From the NCBI RefSeq assembly GCF_024810105.1, contig NZ_JANUDX010000004.1:62001-126000 (forward strand): a stretch of DNA of 64,000 bases. The letters run 5' to 3'. The notes below the pieces were generated by a model. It ran no database searches. It was not told the origin of the DNA and saw only the letters and a program-made list of their open reading frames with translations. Source of the DNA: Stenotrophomonas sp. BIGb0135. Its GTDB lineage: Bacteria; Pseudomonadota; Gammaproteobacteria; Xanthomonadales; Xanthomonadaceae. The position numbers were made by a program, and so were the translations under genes. Below, in pieces: positions 46,090 to 54,033 of the stretch. Position 1 is the first letter of the stretch. Each line of letters opens with the position of its first letter.

Positions 46090-48614
46090 GCAGTCTCCCC
46101 GGCCATCGCGGCCATGTCAGGGGCGCGATCGGGGACGACCTCGCCCGGCTCCCACCAGTATTTCTGGCCGAACTCCTTCTCGCTGCGTCGGCGCATCTTG
46201 CGCAGGTAGCCAGGCGAGAAATACTCCTGCAGTTGGTGGAAAAGCAGGTGGTCGAGCGCTGCCTTGGAGTACCAGAGGTTCGCGCCAGGAGTGTTGCTCT
46301 TGACGAACCGCACGGCTTCGGCGCCAGCGTGAGTGTCCTTGCCCTCGGCCGCTTCCATCAGGTTGCCCTGCGTCAGCTTCAGGACGTCCTCGGCCAGGCC
46401 GGCCACTGGGCCCAAGGCCGCGGCGAAAGGCGACTGCCCATACCGTGACGACTCGGAGAACAGGAAGTCACCGTAAAGGCCGAGCGAGCCACCCTTCAGC
46501 ATGGCTGCCACGCCGAAGCGGGGATCAGTGATGTCTCGAGGATCTCGGCCGCTGAGCATCTCATTGATCTGCAGCGACACCGCGCCCATGACCGTCGTCG
46601 ACGCAATCAGGCTGGCGATGTACGCCGCGCGACCAGTCCCGGTGGGCATGGACCAGCCGCGCTGGATGTGCCGCGTCATCATGGCGATCGGGAACGACTT
46701 GAACAGGAAGAACGAGCGCGTCAGTTCGCCTTTCCAAGTGCCACGCTGCAGGCCGGACATCATCATCGCCCGCTCCTTCGCGCCTGGCTCGATCACCGCC
46801 ACGTCGGTTTCCTCCAGCACCACGCCCAGCAAACGCGTAGCGGCGTCCTCGCGCAGCTTCTGCGGGTTGCCCAGGTCGGCCAGCTTGGCATCCGGGATGC
46901 GATAGATGGCATCCGGGGTCAGCATTGCATCGTTGCCGCCGCCCCAGTCCTCCAGGCTCGCCCGCTTCCACACCGTGAAGTCAGTCTCGGTGATCCCCTT
47001 GGAGAGCAGGATGCGGTGGTCTGCTGCATCCAACGCCGACAGCGCCTTGTGTTCCTTGGTCACCGCGCCCAGGGCATGCATGAAGGTGACGCCGTAGGCG
47101 CGCTTCCTCGCCTCGGTCAGCGCGTTGAGCCCACTGGCGCGCAGGGTCGCTCCTGCCAGCTTGGTGCTGGTGTTGGACAGGGCAGACAGGAAGCCCGGCG
47201 CGTCGGAGGTGAACGTATCGGCGCCGAACCGATTGAGCGACGACAGCAGAGTGTTCATCGCCAGCCCTGCCCGCATCGCCATGCGCTTCTCCATGCGGTT
47301 CGCTGGGTTGAGCGCGGCCAGCTCGTTGGCGAACAAGCGCATCGCTGGCAGCTTGTTGACGTGTGCCGACAGATACATCGTGGCGTCGTCGGAGAACGAG
47401 GTGATAACAGCAGAGCCGAGACGAGATGCCGTCATCCAACTTCGCAGCGTGTCGAAGGTCTCAGCCAGGCGCGCCGATGCCACCGGCTGGGTTCGCCCGG
47501 CGACGTAGTTGTAGAGGTTCTCCGAGCTGATCGCGCGCTTCTGCAGCCGGCCAACCTTCGTGGGGTCGGCGAGCGTCTGCTCCTTGACTGCCCTGTCGCG
47601 GAATAGCGAGTACGCGAGGTCAGGGTTCGGCCCGAAGGTCTCGACGAGCGCGATGTCCTTGGACACCCCGGCGATGTGCCCGGTCAGCACCTCGTAGAGC
47701 GAGCGCTCGCCGTACTTCTGCTGGTACTGGATGTATGCCTCGCCGTCCTTGAAATGCACCTGCCGCGATTCGTTGCCGCGGTTGGCCCGCATCCCGCTAC
47801 CCATACCGCCCCGCCCCGGCTCCAGCTTGTTCACCCCGCCGGTGGCGATCGATGCCCATGCGTGCCCGAGGAAGTCGCCCACCTCGGCGTCAGTCATGCG
47901 GGTGCCGTCCTCGTTGACGTACCGCTTGCGGTCCAGCAGCGGCAGCACGTCGGTCGCCCACTGCTGCCGGCCGGCCTTGGCCACCTGCGCTTGGGAATGG
48001 TGGTGGGGCATGCCCCAGTCGTCGAGCTGGCCGACATCGCCGCCGGAGCGGTTGAACCGTTCCCGCAGCCTGGCCGCGATTTCGTGGAACACCTTCGCGC
48101 CCTGGGCGGCATCCACGTCCCCCGTCTTCTGGCCGTGCAGCTCCTTGACCAACATCTGCACGCCCTCCGGATTCTCCAGCAGCCCGAAGAACTTGGGATT
48201 GGTGGCCTCCAGCGTATCGAGCATCTGGCGCAGGGCGTCGCGCTCGATCGCCCGTGCGCGCGACTCTACCGAGAGGGTGTTCGCCTTCCCGTCGGCATGG
48301 AACGCAATCATCCGGTCCAGGCCGTCGAACATATCGGGGAACTGCTCCAGGTGACGCTGGATTCGGTCATGGGCGAGGATCGTCTGCGCAACCCGCTGCT
48401 TCTTCTTCTGCGCCTCGTACACCAGCTCCTTTGCGGCGCTGGTGGCGGCTTCGTTCAATCGCTGCTCCGGCGACATGCTCAGGGCCCCGTTGGGGTCCTT
48501 TATCGCGTTCTGCCGCATGTGGCGGCTGATTCGATCCTCGATACCCTTGATCTCGGCGGCGTTCAAGGCGCGGCCGATAGCTTTGGTGACGGCGGTAATG
48601 CATTCGGGGCGCAT
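46086..48614 (-). CDS. Large internal virion (ejection) protein, gp16-like
   Basis: This 842-aa helical protein starts at MRPECITAV (ATG 48614, TGATG overlap with the gene before). It has long amphipathic helices, and hydrophobic segments in the last third (AAYIASLIASTTVMGAVSL; FPIAMMTRHIQRGW). It resembles the C-terminal part of T7 gp16-type ejection proteins, which form the trans-envelope channel during DNA entry. It has no transglycosylase motif itself; that is in the preceding gene. Confidence 0.72.
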   Translation of the reverse strand: MRPECITAVTKAIGRALNAAEIKGIEDRISRHMRQNAIKDPNGALSMSPEQRLNEAATSAAKELVYEAQKKKQRVAQTILAHDRIQRHLEQFPDMFDGLDRMIAFHADGKANTLSVESRARAIERDALRQMLDTLEATNPKFFGLLENPEGVQMLVKELHGQKTGDVDAAQGAKVFHEIAARLRERFNRSGGDVGQLDDWGMPHHHSQAQVAKAGRQQWATDVLPLLDRKRYVNEDGTRMTDAEVGDFLGHAWASIATGGVNKLEPGRGGMGSGMRANRGNESRQVHFKDGEAYIQYQQKYGERSLYEVLTGHIAGVSKDIALVETFGPNPDLAYSLFRDRAVKEQTLADPTKVGRLQKRAISSENLYNYVAGRTQPVASARLAETFDTLRSWMTASRLGSAVITSFSDDATMYLSAHVNKLPAMRLFANELAALNPANRMEKRMAMRAGLAMNTLLSSLNRFGADTFTSDAPGFLSALSNTSTKLAGATLRASGLNALTEARKRAYGVTFMHALGAVTKEHKALSALDAADHRILLSKGITETDFTVWKRASLEDWGGGNDAMLTPDAIYRIPDAKLADLGNPQKLREDAATRLLGVVLEETDVAVIEPGAKERAMMMSGLQRGTWKGELTRSFFLFKSFPIAMMTRHIQRGWSMPTGTGRAAYIASLIASTTVMGAVSLQINEMLSGRDPRDITDPRFGVAAMLKGGSLGLYGDFLFSESSRYGQSPFAAALGPVAGLAEDVLKLTQGNLMEAAEGKDTHAGAEAVRFVKSNTPGANLWYSKAALDHLLFHQLQEYFSPGYLRKMRRRSEKEFGQKYWWEPGEVVPDRAPDMAAMAGETA

Positions 48615-50998
48615 CAGGCAAACCTCAGCGAGCAAGCAACAGCGGCAGCAAAGCCGCGGGAGTCCGATTGAGCCTGTGAGATGTCGGCATCAACGGCGGC
48701 CAGGGCTTCAGCTGCGGTCATGACCGTGCCGTCGTCCATCGTGATTTGCATGTCAGGCGATGCGGCCACGGCCTCAAGGGCGGCCTGCTGGGTGACATCG
48801 GGAATGTCGCCACCCGCAGCCATGGATTGCGTCGGCCGGGGCTCTACGCCCCCAAGCGGCGCAGGGGCGGACTCGCCCTGCTCCATAGCGACATCAGGGG
48901 TCGCCCGCGGCTGCGCCTCGTCGAGAGCCGCTGCTGCACGCGCAGACGGGCCCGGGCGGCCACGAGGGACCGCTGCAATACCCACGTCGGGGGTCGGGCG
49001 GGCGTCAGGGAGTACGGGGCGCGTGGGGGCCTCCGCGCGCGGCGTGCGGCCAGTAATGCGCTCCGCCAACCCGATCAGGTCTGAGTCCTGGTCGATTTTC
49101 TCCAGCCTGGTGCGCAGTTGGCGCGCGACGGTCGCGTAACCGGTTGCGGCATTGGACTGCTCAATGGCCTGCCGGATCTCCACGCGACGAGCGCTCAGCT
49201 GCTCCAGGTCGGAGGGGGCCAGCCGCTCGCGGGGATCGGCCGGCAGGATGTTGTCGCGGGCAAGCTGCTCCTGCCGGCGGATCAGCTCGACCAAGCTCTG
49301 GTCCTCTGCGCGCAGCGCGGTCACCTCCTCGGGCTGCAGGCGGCCGGTGGTGGCCAGCTCGTCCAGCGTGGACAGGCGCTGCTCGATGACCTGGGCAGCG
49401 TCGGTCCCGGTCATCGCAGCTGGGATCTGGACCGGCACCTGGGCCACGGCGGCAGTCTCGGCCGGCACATCAGCACGGACAGGCTCAGGAATGCCGACGC
49501 CGGCGCGCTTGGCCCGCGCGTCCCAGTTGGCGATCGCCTCGCCCTTGGTCTTGCCCTTGAGGTACGGGTTCGCTTCCAACTGGCCGCGCGACAGAATGCG
49601 CGACATCGGCGTGTCATCGGCGGCCCGGGCGAACTTGACGCCGCCCTCGCTCCCGAAATGGTGGGCGGCATACAGGTTGTGGGCCGTGGGCTCCAAGCCG
49701 GCCGATTCCAGCGCAGCTGTGTTCTGGTCGTCCAGCGCCTCCGCCATCTGCCCCGACTTCGTGGGATCGCGTCGGGCGGCCAGGATCTGGTTGTCGTTCA
49801 ATCCCTCTGCCCAGGCTGGGCGGGTCTGCGCCACGATGCGCCGCCAGGTGCCGGCAGTGAACTGGTCAATACCGGTCGCCGTGCTGCGACCGTTGGTCGC
49901 GTTCGGGTCGCCGCCGGACTCCAACGCGCGGCGATAGGCCCCGTACTCGACCGGCGGCAGCGTGTAGGTGGCCAGCGGGTCGGTAGACATGCCCTGGCGC
50001 TGTACCGGCAGGAACTCGGCCGCGTTGATGGACTCGGCGATGCTCACCGGCTCGCCGCGCAGAATGGAGCCGATGGCCGACGCCAGCGCAGCCTGGTGCG
50101 CGCCGTTGGAAGCCTCATCGACCGGCAGGCCCGGGGCGGTGTCCACCTGGACGTGCTTGGCGTTCGCCGCGGTCAGGACGGCATCGCGCTGCGCAGCGGT
50201 CACCTTGGGCGCCTGCGCGTGAGCAATGCCGCCGAACACCAGGCCGGTCAGCGCGTCCACGGCTCGCGCCTCGGCGTTCATCGGGCTGTAGGCTTCCGCC
50301 TGCTTGTCGTAGCCGCCTGCCTTGAGGGCGCCTGACTGCGCAGCGCTGGTGGCCACTCCGACGGCGAGGTTCGCAGCAGCACCGGTGCCCAAGCGCTGCA
50401 GCAGTGTGGTGCCGAAACTGGCCGGCACCTTGAAGCCCAGCATCGTTGCGCCCGCCGAAACGACGCCGAACCCGGTTGCCGTGCGTGCGTCTACGCCCTG
50501 CTTCACCAGCGCGGCGGGAGTTTCCAGCCCCTCGTTGCCGGCCAGCAGTGCCGGATTTCCGCCGGCGGCCGCCAACGGGAGAACGATCTGGGCCAGCCCA
50601 TTGGCGATTCTGCCCGCCGATCCGATCTGCGCCGGGTCCGGGGCCCAATAGTCGGTTGCAGCTTGGCCCAAGTCCTCCACGACGTTCTGGAAGTACCAGT
50701 CCTGCCCTGCCGTCGATGGCGCGCTGGTATCCGGCTTGATGCCTAGGGACTTAACCAGCTGCTGCGTCTCCGGGGTGCGGAAGGAGTTGAGGTAGTCGTC
50801 GCGCGCGCCGGGGACAGGTGAGCCGGCCAGAGCCACGGTGGTGGCGGTGCGCGAGCCGCCCTGCATTATTCCCGTGCCCAACGCGGCGCCGAACCCGGAG
50901 AACATGCCCGTGGAGACCTTGGACAGGTCCAGCGGATTCAGCGCGACCTGCTCGTCGAGCGACTTCCGCCCCTGCTCGTCGATATCGAAAATGCTCAC
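48614..50998 (-). CDS. Internal virion protein with lytic transglycosylase motif
   Basis: This 794-aa protein has a hydrophobic Gly/Ala-rich helical N-terminal third (about 30-260, membrane-active by composition), then an SLT-type segment (about 350-385): E360 in RALESGGDP, NATNGRSTATG and DQFTAGTWRRI. This is the goose-lysozyme/transglycosylase signature with catalytic Glu. After about 560 the sequence is low-complexity and Pro/Ala-rich. It should cut peptidoglycan as phage DNA enters. It overlaps the previous gene by ATGA. Confidence 0.8.
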   Translation of the reverse strand: MSIFDIDEQGRKSLDEQVALNPLDLSKVSTGMFSGFGAALGTGIMQGGSRTATTVALAGSPVPGARDDYLNSFRTPETQQLVKSLGIKPDTSAPSTAGQDWYFQNVVEDLGQAATDYWAPDPAQIGSAGRIANGLAQIVLPLAAAGGNPALLAGNEGLETPAALVKQGVDARTATGFGVVSAGATMLGFKVPASFGTTLLQRLGTGAAANLAVGVATSAAQSGALKAGGYDKQAEAYSPMNAEARAVDALTGLVFGGIAHAQAPKVTAAQRDAVLTAANAKHVQVDTAPGLPVDEASNGAHQAALASAIGSILRGEPVSIAESINAAEFLPVQRQGMSTDPLATYTLPPVEYGAYRRALESGGDPNATNGRSTATGIDQFTAGTWRRIVAQTRPAWAEGLNDNQILAARRDPTKSGQMAEALDDQNTAALESAGLEPTAHNLYAAHHFGSEGGVKFARAADDTPMSRILSRGQLEANPYLKGKTKGEAIANWDARAKRAGVGIPEPVRADVPAETAAVAQVPVQIPAAMTGTDAAQVIEQRLSTLDELATTGRLQPEEVTALRAEDQSLVELIRRQEQLARDNILPADPRERLAPSDLEQLSARRVEIRQAIEQSNAATGYATVARQLRTRLEKIDQDSDLIGLAERITGRTPRAEAPTRPVLPDARPTPDVGIAAVPRGRPGPSARAAAALDEAQPRATPDVAMEQGESAPAPLGGVEPRPTQSMAAGGDIPDVTQQAALEAVAASPDMQITMDDGTVMTAAEALAAVDADISQAQSDSRGFAAAVACSLRFA

Positions 50999-53103
50999 GG
51001 CGCGCTCCCGGGATAGATATTGAGGATCACCGGCTGTCCGTTCTCGCCGTAGAGGTAGCTCATCCCGCTGACGACGTAGAACGTGTTCTCCCCCGCTTGA
51101 CGCAGGCCGAACGCGCGGAAGTTGTTCACCGTGGAATCCGGCAGCTTGGCCGCGCGCGCGGCGGTGACGAAGGCGGCCTCAGCGCGGTCCTCGAATTCGT
51201 CCTCCGACATTCCCCACGGCGCCAGCACCTCGCCGCGCCCGTTGACGTCGGAGATTTCGCCCAAGGTGGCGCGAATGGCCTGCTTCATGCGTGCGGAATC
51301 GACCTCTCCAGACTGATCGCCATCGGCTGCAGACTTGCCCGTGTAGTAGGCGCGGACCGCCTGCATGGCGACTTCAGCAGCACCGGGCCGGCCGGCAAAC
51401 AACGCACTGGCCGCGCCGCCGATTTCCGCGGTGAACTGCTCCCGGAAGTTCTTCTCGGGCGGCAGCGGGAACTTGCTGTCTCCCTTCCCCTGCAGCAAGC
51501 GGTTGCCCTCGAGCATGGTCGCTGAGACCTCCCTCGCGCCAGCGGTGACGTTGGCGCTGAACGTGTTCTTCGCGAGGGTGATGCGGGCGCGCTCCTTGGT
51601 GGCCAGCATGCCGGCGTATGCCACCACCGGCTCATCGGGCGCGATCTGCTGCATCACGCGGTTGAAGACCTTGTCGTCCATGACCGCCGTGCGCAGCTGG
51701 CCCAGCATCGACACCTGTTGCGTCGAGGTTGAGTTCTTCAGGGTGTCGGTCAACACCTGGGCTTCCTGCGGCAGAAGTAGCCGCTGGGACACCTGCGTGC
51801 CGTAGCGCTTGCGCATGCCATCGATCGTGGCTTGCCGGTCGCTCAGCTGCGCACCCAGCTCCCACGCATCAGCCGGCGAAGCCAGTGCCTCCAGCTTCAG
51901 CGGCTCCACCTCGCCGCCCTCGCGCGCGGCGTTGAACAGAAGCGGCGCGTCCTGCATCTGCTTCAGGTTGCTGGTGACGGCCGTCTTCAGCCGATCGAGG
52001 TTCGCCTTCTGCGTCACGCTGCCGCCGTCGGACAATAGCGACGCCTCTGCGGCCTGAATGTAGGTCTGCTGCTGGTCTGGCGACATGCGCAGCACCTTCT
52101 GCACCACCTGCTCCTGCGCGACGCGCTCGCTGAACTCTGCCTCCGCCGAGGTGCCCTTCACCGCATCCGACCACGACGTCCACTGGTCTGGCTTCGCCGG
52201 CACGCCGCTGGCGATCTGCTTGTCGATCTGGTCGAGCACGCGGTTGCCCTTCGCGTCGAGGCGGTCCTGTGCGCGCTCAGCCTTGTCGAGCAGGGTCTGC
52301 TGGCGGTTGGATACCTGAGCCCACAGCGCGTTGCGCTTCTCTGGATCCAGCTTGTCGGCGTAGAAGCCTGCCGGGTCGGCGAGGTCGTGCTCGAGCTTGG
52401 CCAGGCCATCCGGGTCCTCGCGCGACTGGATAGCGCGCTGGGTCGCCTGCGAGGTCCAGCTCCGATCTCGAAAGTCCTGCGCTGCCTTGCTGATCTGCAC
52501 GTCGGTGAGCCCTGCAGACTTGGCGAGCGGGGCCAAGGATTCAGCCCGCTGAATCACCCCGTCGATGTCGGCGCCTGGCATGCCCACGATTTTCCCGAGC
52601 TTGTCCATCGCCGCGGTGTACTGGGTCTGCAGGTCGGCGCGCTGCGCCTTCTGCACCGCCGAGTTGATCTTGAGTTCGCCCGATCGCTGGGTGCGCTGGA
52701 TGCCCCGCTCGTAGGCGAGCTGCATGTCTGGTGCCAGGCCCTGCACCTCGGGCGCCTTGATCTTGCCAATTTCGGTCGCGTACTGCTCCCGGGCCTGCTC
52801 ATAGTTGAGCCCTCCGGTGACCACAGCATCCTGCGTGGCGAGCGTGCGGTCCTGCACCTCGATCTCGTAGTCGAGCTGAGCGTTGGCCGCTTTGGCGCGG
52901 GCGAGCGCCTCATCCTCGATCTTCTGCCGGCGGGCCTCCTGCTCCTGCAACACCTGGGCGTGGTTCGCGATGCGCGATCCGGTGTCAGCGAACTCGCCGA
53001 CGGCCTGCGCCACCGCATCGCGGCCGGCGCCGCTGACGCGCGTCTGCACCACCGGCGCCTGGCCTGCGCCCTGGCCAAAGTTGCCCTGCGGGATCTTGGC
53101 CAT
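50995..53103 (-). CDS. Internal virion protein, gp15-like
   Basis: This 702-aa soluble protein is mostly helical (long Gln/Ala/Lys/Glu-rich stretches from about 50 to 350), as for T7 gp15, with a C-terminal globular part. ATG 53103 (MAKIPQGNFGQGAG) is set against the longer shadow frame to 53166. It is probably a middle segment of the ejection conduit. No enzymatic motif is seen. Confidence 0.7.
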   Translation of the reverse strand: MAKIPQGNFGQGAGQAPVVQTRVSGAGRDAVAQAVGEFADTGSRIANHAQVLQEQEARRQKIEDEALARAKAANAQLDYEIEVQDRTLATQDAVVTGGLNYEQAREQYATEIGKIKAPEVQGLAPDMQLAYERGIQRTQRSGELKINSAVQKAQRADLQTQYTAAMDKLGKIVGMPGADIDGVIQRAESLAPLAKSAGLTDVQISKAAQDFRDRSWTSQATQRAIQSREDPDGLAKLEHDLADPAGFYADKLDPEKRNALWAQVSNRQQTLLDKAERAQDRLDAKGNRVLDQIDKQIASGVPAKPDQWTSWSDAVKGTSAEAEFSERVAQEQVVQKVLRMSPDQQQTYIQAAEASLLSDGGSVTQKANLDRLKTAVTSNLKQMQDAPLLFNAAREGGEVEPLKLEALASPADAWELGAQLSDRQATIDGMRKRYGTQVSQRLLLPQEAQVLTDTLKNSTSTQQVSMLGQLRTAVMDDKVFNRVMQQIAPDEPVVAYAGMLATKERARITLAKNTFSANVTAGAREVSATMLEGNRLLQGKGDSKFPLPPEKNFREQFTAEIGGAASALFAGRPGAAEVAMQAVRAYYTGKSAADGDQSGEVDSARMKQAIRATLGEISDVNGRGEVLAPWGMSEDEFEDRAEAAFVTAARAAKLPDSTVNNFRAFGLRQAGENTFYVVSGMSYLYGENGQPVILNIYPGSAP

Positions 53104-53104
53104 A

Positions 53105-53584
53105 TCAGGCGCCTCCTGCGGTGCCGGTGCGCTTCCAGCCCCGGCCGTTGTTGGATGCGGCTCCAAGAAGCGAGGTGCCGGCCTTCACGTAGCCCGCCGT
53201 GCGCGCCTGCTTGCCCGAGATCCGGTAGCCGTCTGCCTCCGCGCCCAGCCGGTTCACCCGGTCGGTGCCGCCCGCCAGAGCCAGGAAAGCGTCCTCCTCC
53301 GAGTCGCGCGTGATCTGTTCATCGATCCGCAGGGCGGTATCGCTGTTCACGTCCACACCGGACTGCGCGATGGTGGCGATCGCATCGGCGCGCACCTTGT
53401 CGCGCTGCTTGCGGATCCGCATCGCTTCGACTTCCGCCGCACTCTTTGCGGTGCGGGCGTCGGCCTCGCTCTGCTTGGCCAGGTACTCGTTGTAGTCCTG
53501 GGCCTCCTTGCCCTGCTGCACGGCGGCGCCGGCGGCCAGTAGCGCGGTGCCCCATTGGATGATTGGGATGGCGGCTGCGCCCAT
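53105..53584 (-). CDS. Internal virion protein, gp14-like
   Basis: This 159-aa protein has a hydrophobic N-terminus (about 3-22, AAAIPIIQWGTALLAAGAAV), then helical segments (QQGKEAQDYNEYLAKQSEAD) and a Gly-rich C-terminus. It matches the size, membrane-anchoring start and position of T7 gp14-like proteins that insert in the outer membrane. Identification rests mainly on position. Confidence 0.68.
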   Translation of the reverse strand: MGAAAIPIIQWGTALLAAGAAVQQGKEAQDYNEYLAKQSEADARTAKSAAEVEAMRIRKQRDKVRADAIATIAQSGVDVNSDTALRIDEQITRDSEEDAFLALAGGTDRVNRLGAEADGYRISGKQARTAGYVKAGTSLLGAASNNGRGWKRTGTAGGA

Positions 53585-53586
53585 GC

Positions 53587-54033
53587 TTACTCTCCCGTGT
53601 ATTCGAAGACAGTGCCGGTCGGGGTGAACCCGATGCCCTGGTAGACCTGCGACGTGCGCTCATGCGTCACGCCGGTGGTGATGCCCGCCTGGATCAGGTC
53701 TGCACCCACGGCCTTGCACCAGCTGACGTACTCGCGCAGGAGCTGAACGCCCAAGCGCGATCCGCGGTGCTGCTTGGTCACGTAGATGCCGTACTCGCCG
53801 GCCACCTTGGCGTCGGCGAACCAGAATTCCTCGCAGTAGCCGGCGGCCATTCCGACCAGCTGGCCGTCTGCCTCCGCGACGAACACACACCCCTGGCCAT
53901 CAATGAGCGCGCGGAACAGGCCGGCCATCTTCGACGGGGAAAACGGGTAAGCGACATAGCGCGACTCGGCGTGCATCGCTTCGGAGAGGACCAGAAGATC
54001 GCCGATGTCGGCGTGCGTGGCGGAGCGGATCAT
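53587..54033 (-). CDS. GNAT-fold acetyltransferase in the tail/virion module
   Basis: This 148-aa protein fits the GNAT fold: MIRSATHADIGDLLVLSEAM, VAEADGQLVGMAAG, GEYGIYVTKQHRGSRLGVQLL (acetyl-CoA pyrophosphate loop, HRGSRLG) and YQGIGFTPTG. It overlaps the tail tubular B gene by ATGA and is 2 bp from the next virion gene. In T7 the same position is occupied by gp13, which is thought to be a remote relative of acetyltransferases. It may be a virion assembly factor or a host-modifying enzyme. Confidence 0.82.
   Translation of the reverse strand: MIRSATHADIGDLLVLSEAMHAESRYVAYPFSPSKMAGLFRALIDGQGCVFVAEADGQLVGMAAGYCEEFWFADAKVAGEYGIYVTKQHRGSRLGVQLLREYVSWCKAVGADLIQAGITTGVTHERTSQVYQGIGFTPTGTVFEYTGE

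Noticed and set aside
50647..50656. Possible fifth copy of the phage motif (AATAGTCGGT)
   Set aside because: Only eight core bases match, the orientation is opposite to the other four, and it lies in the middle of a coding sequence; chance is the simplest explanation.
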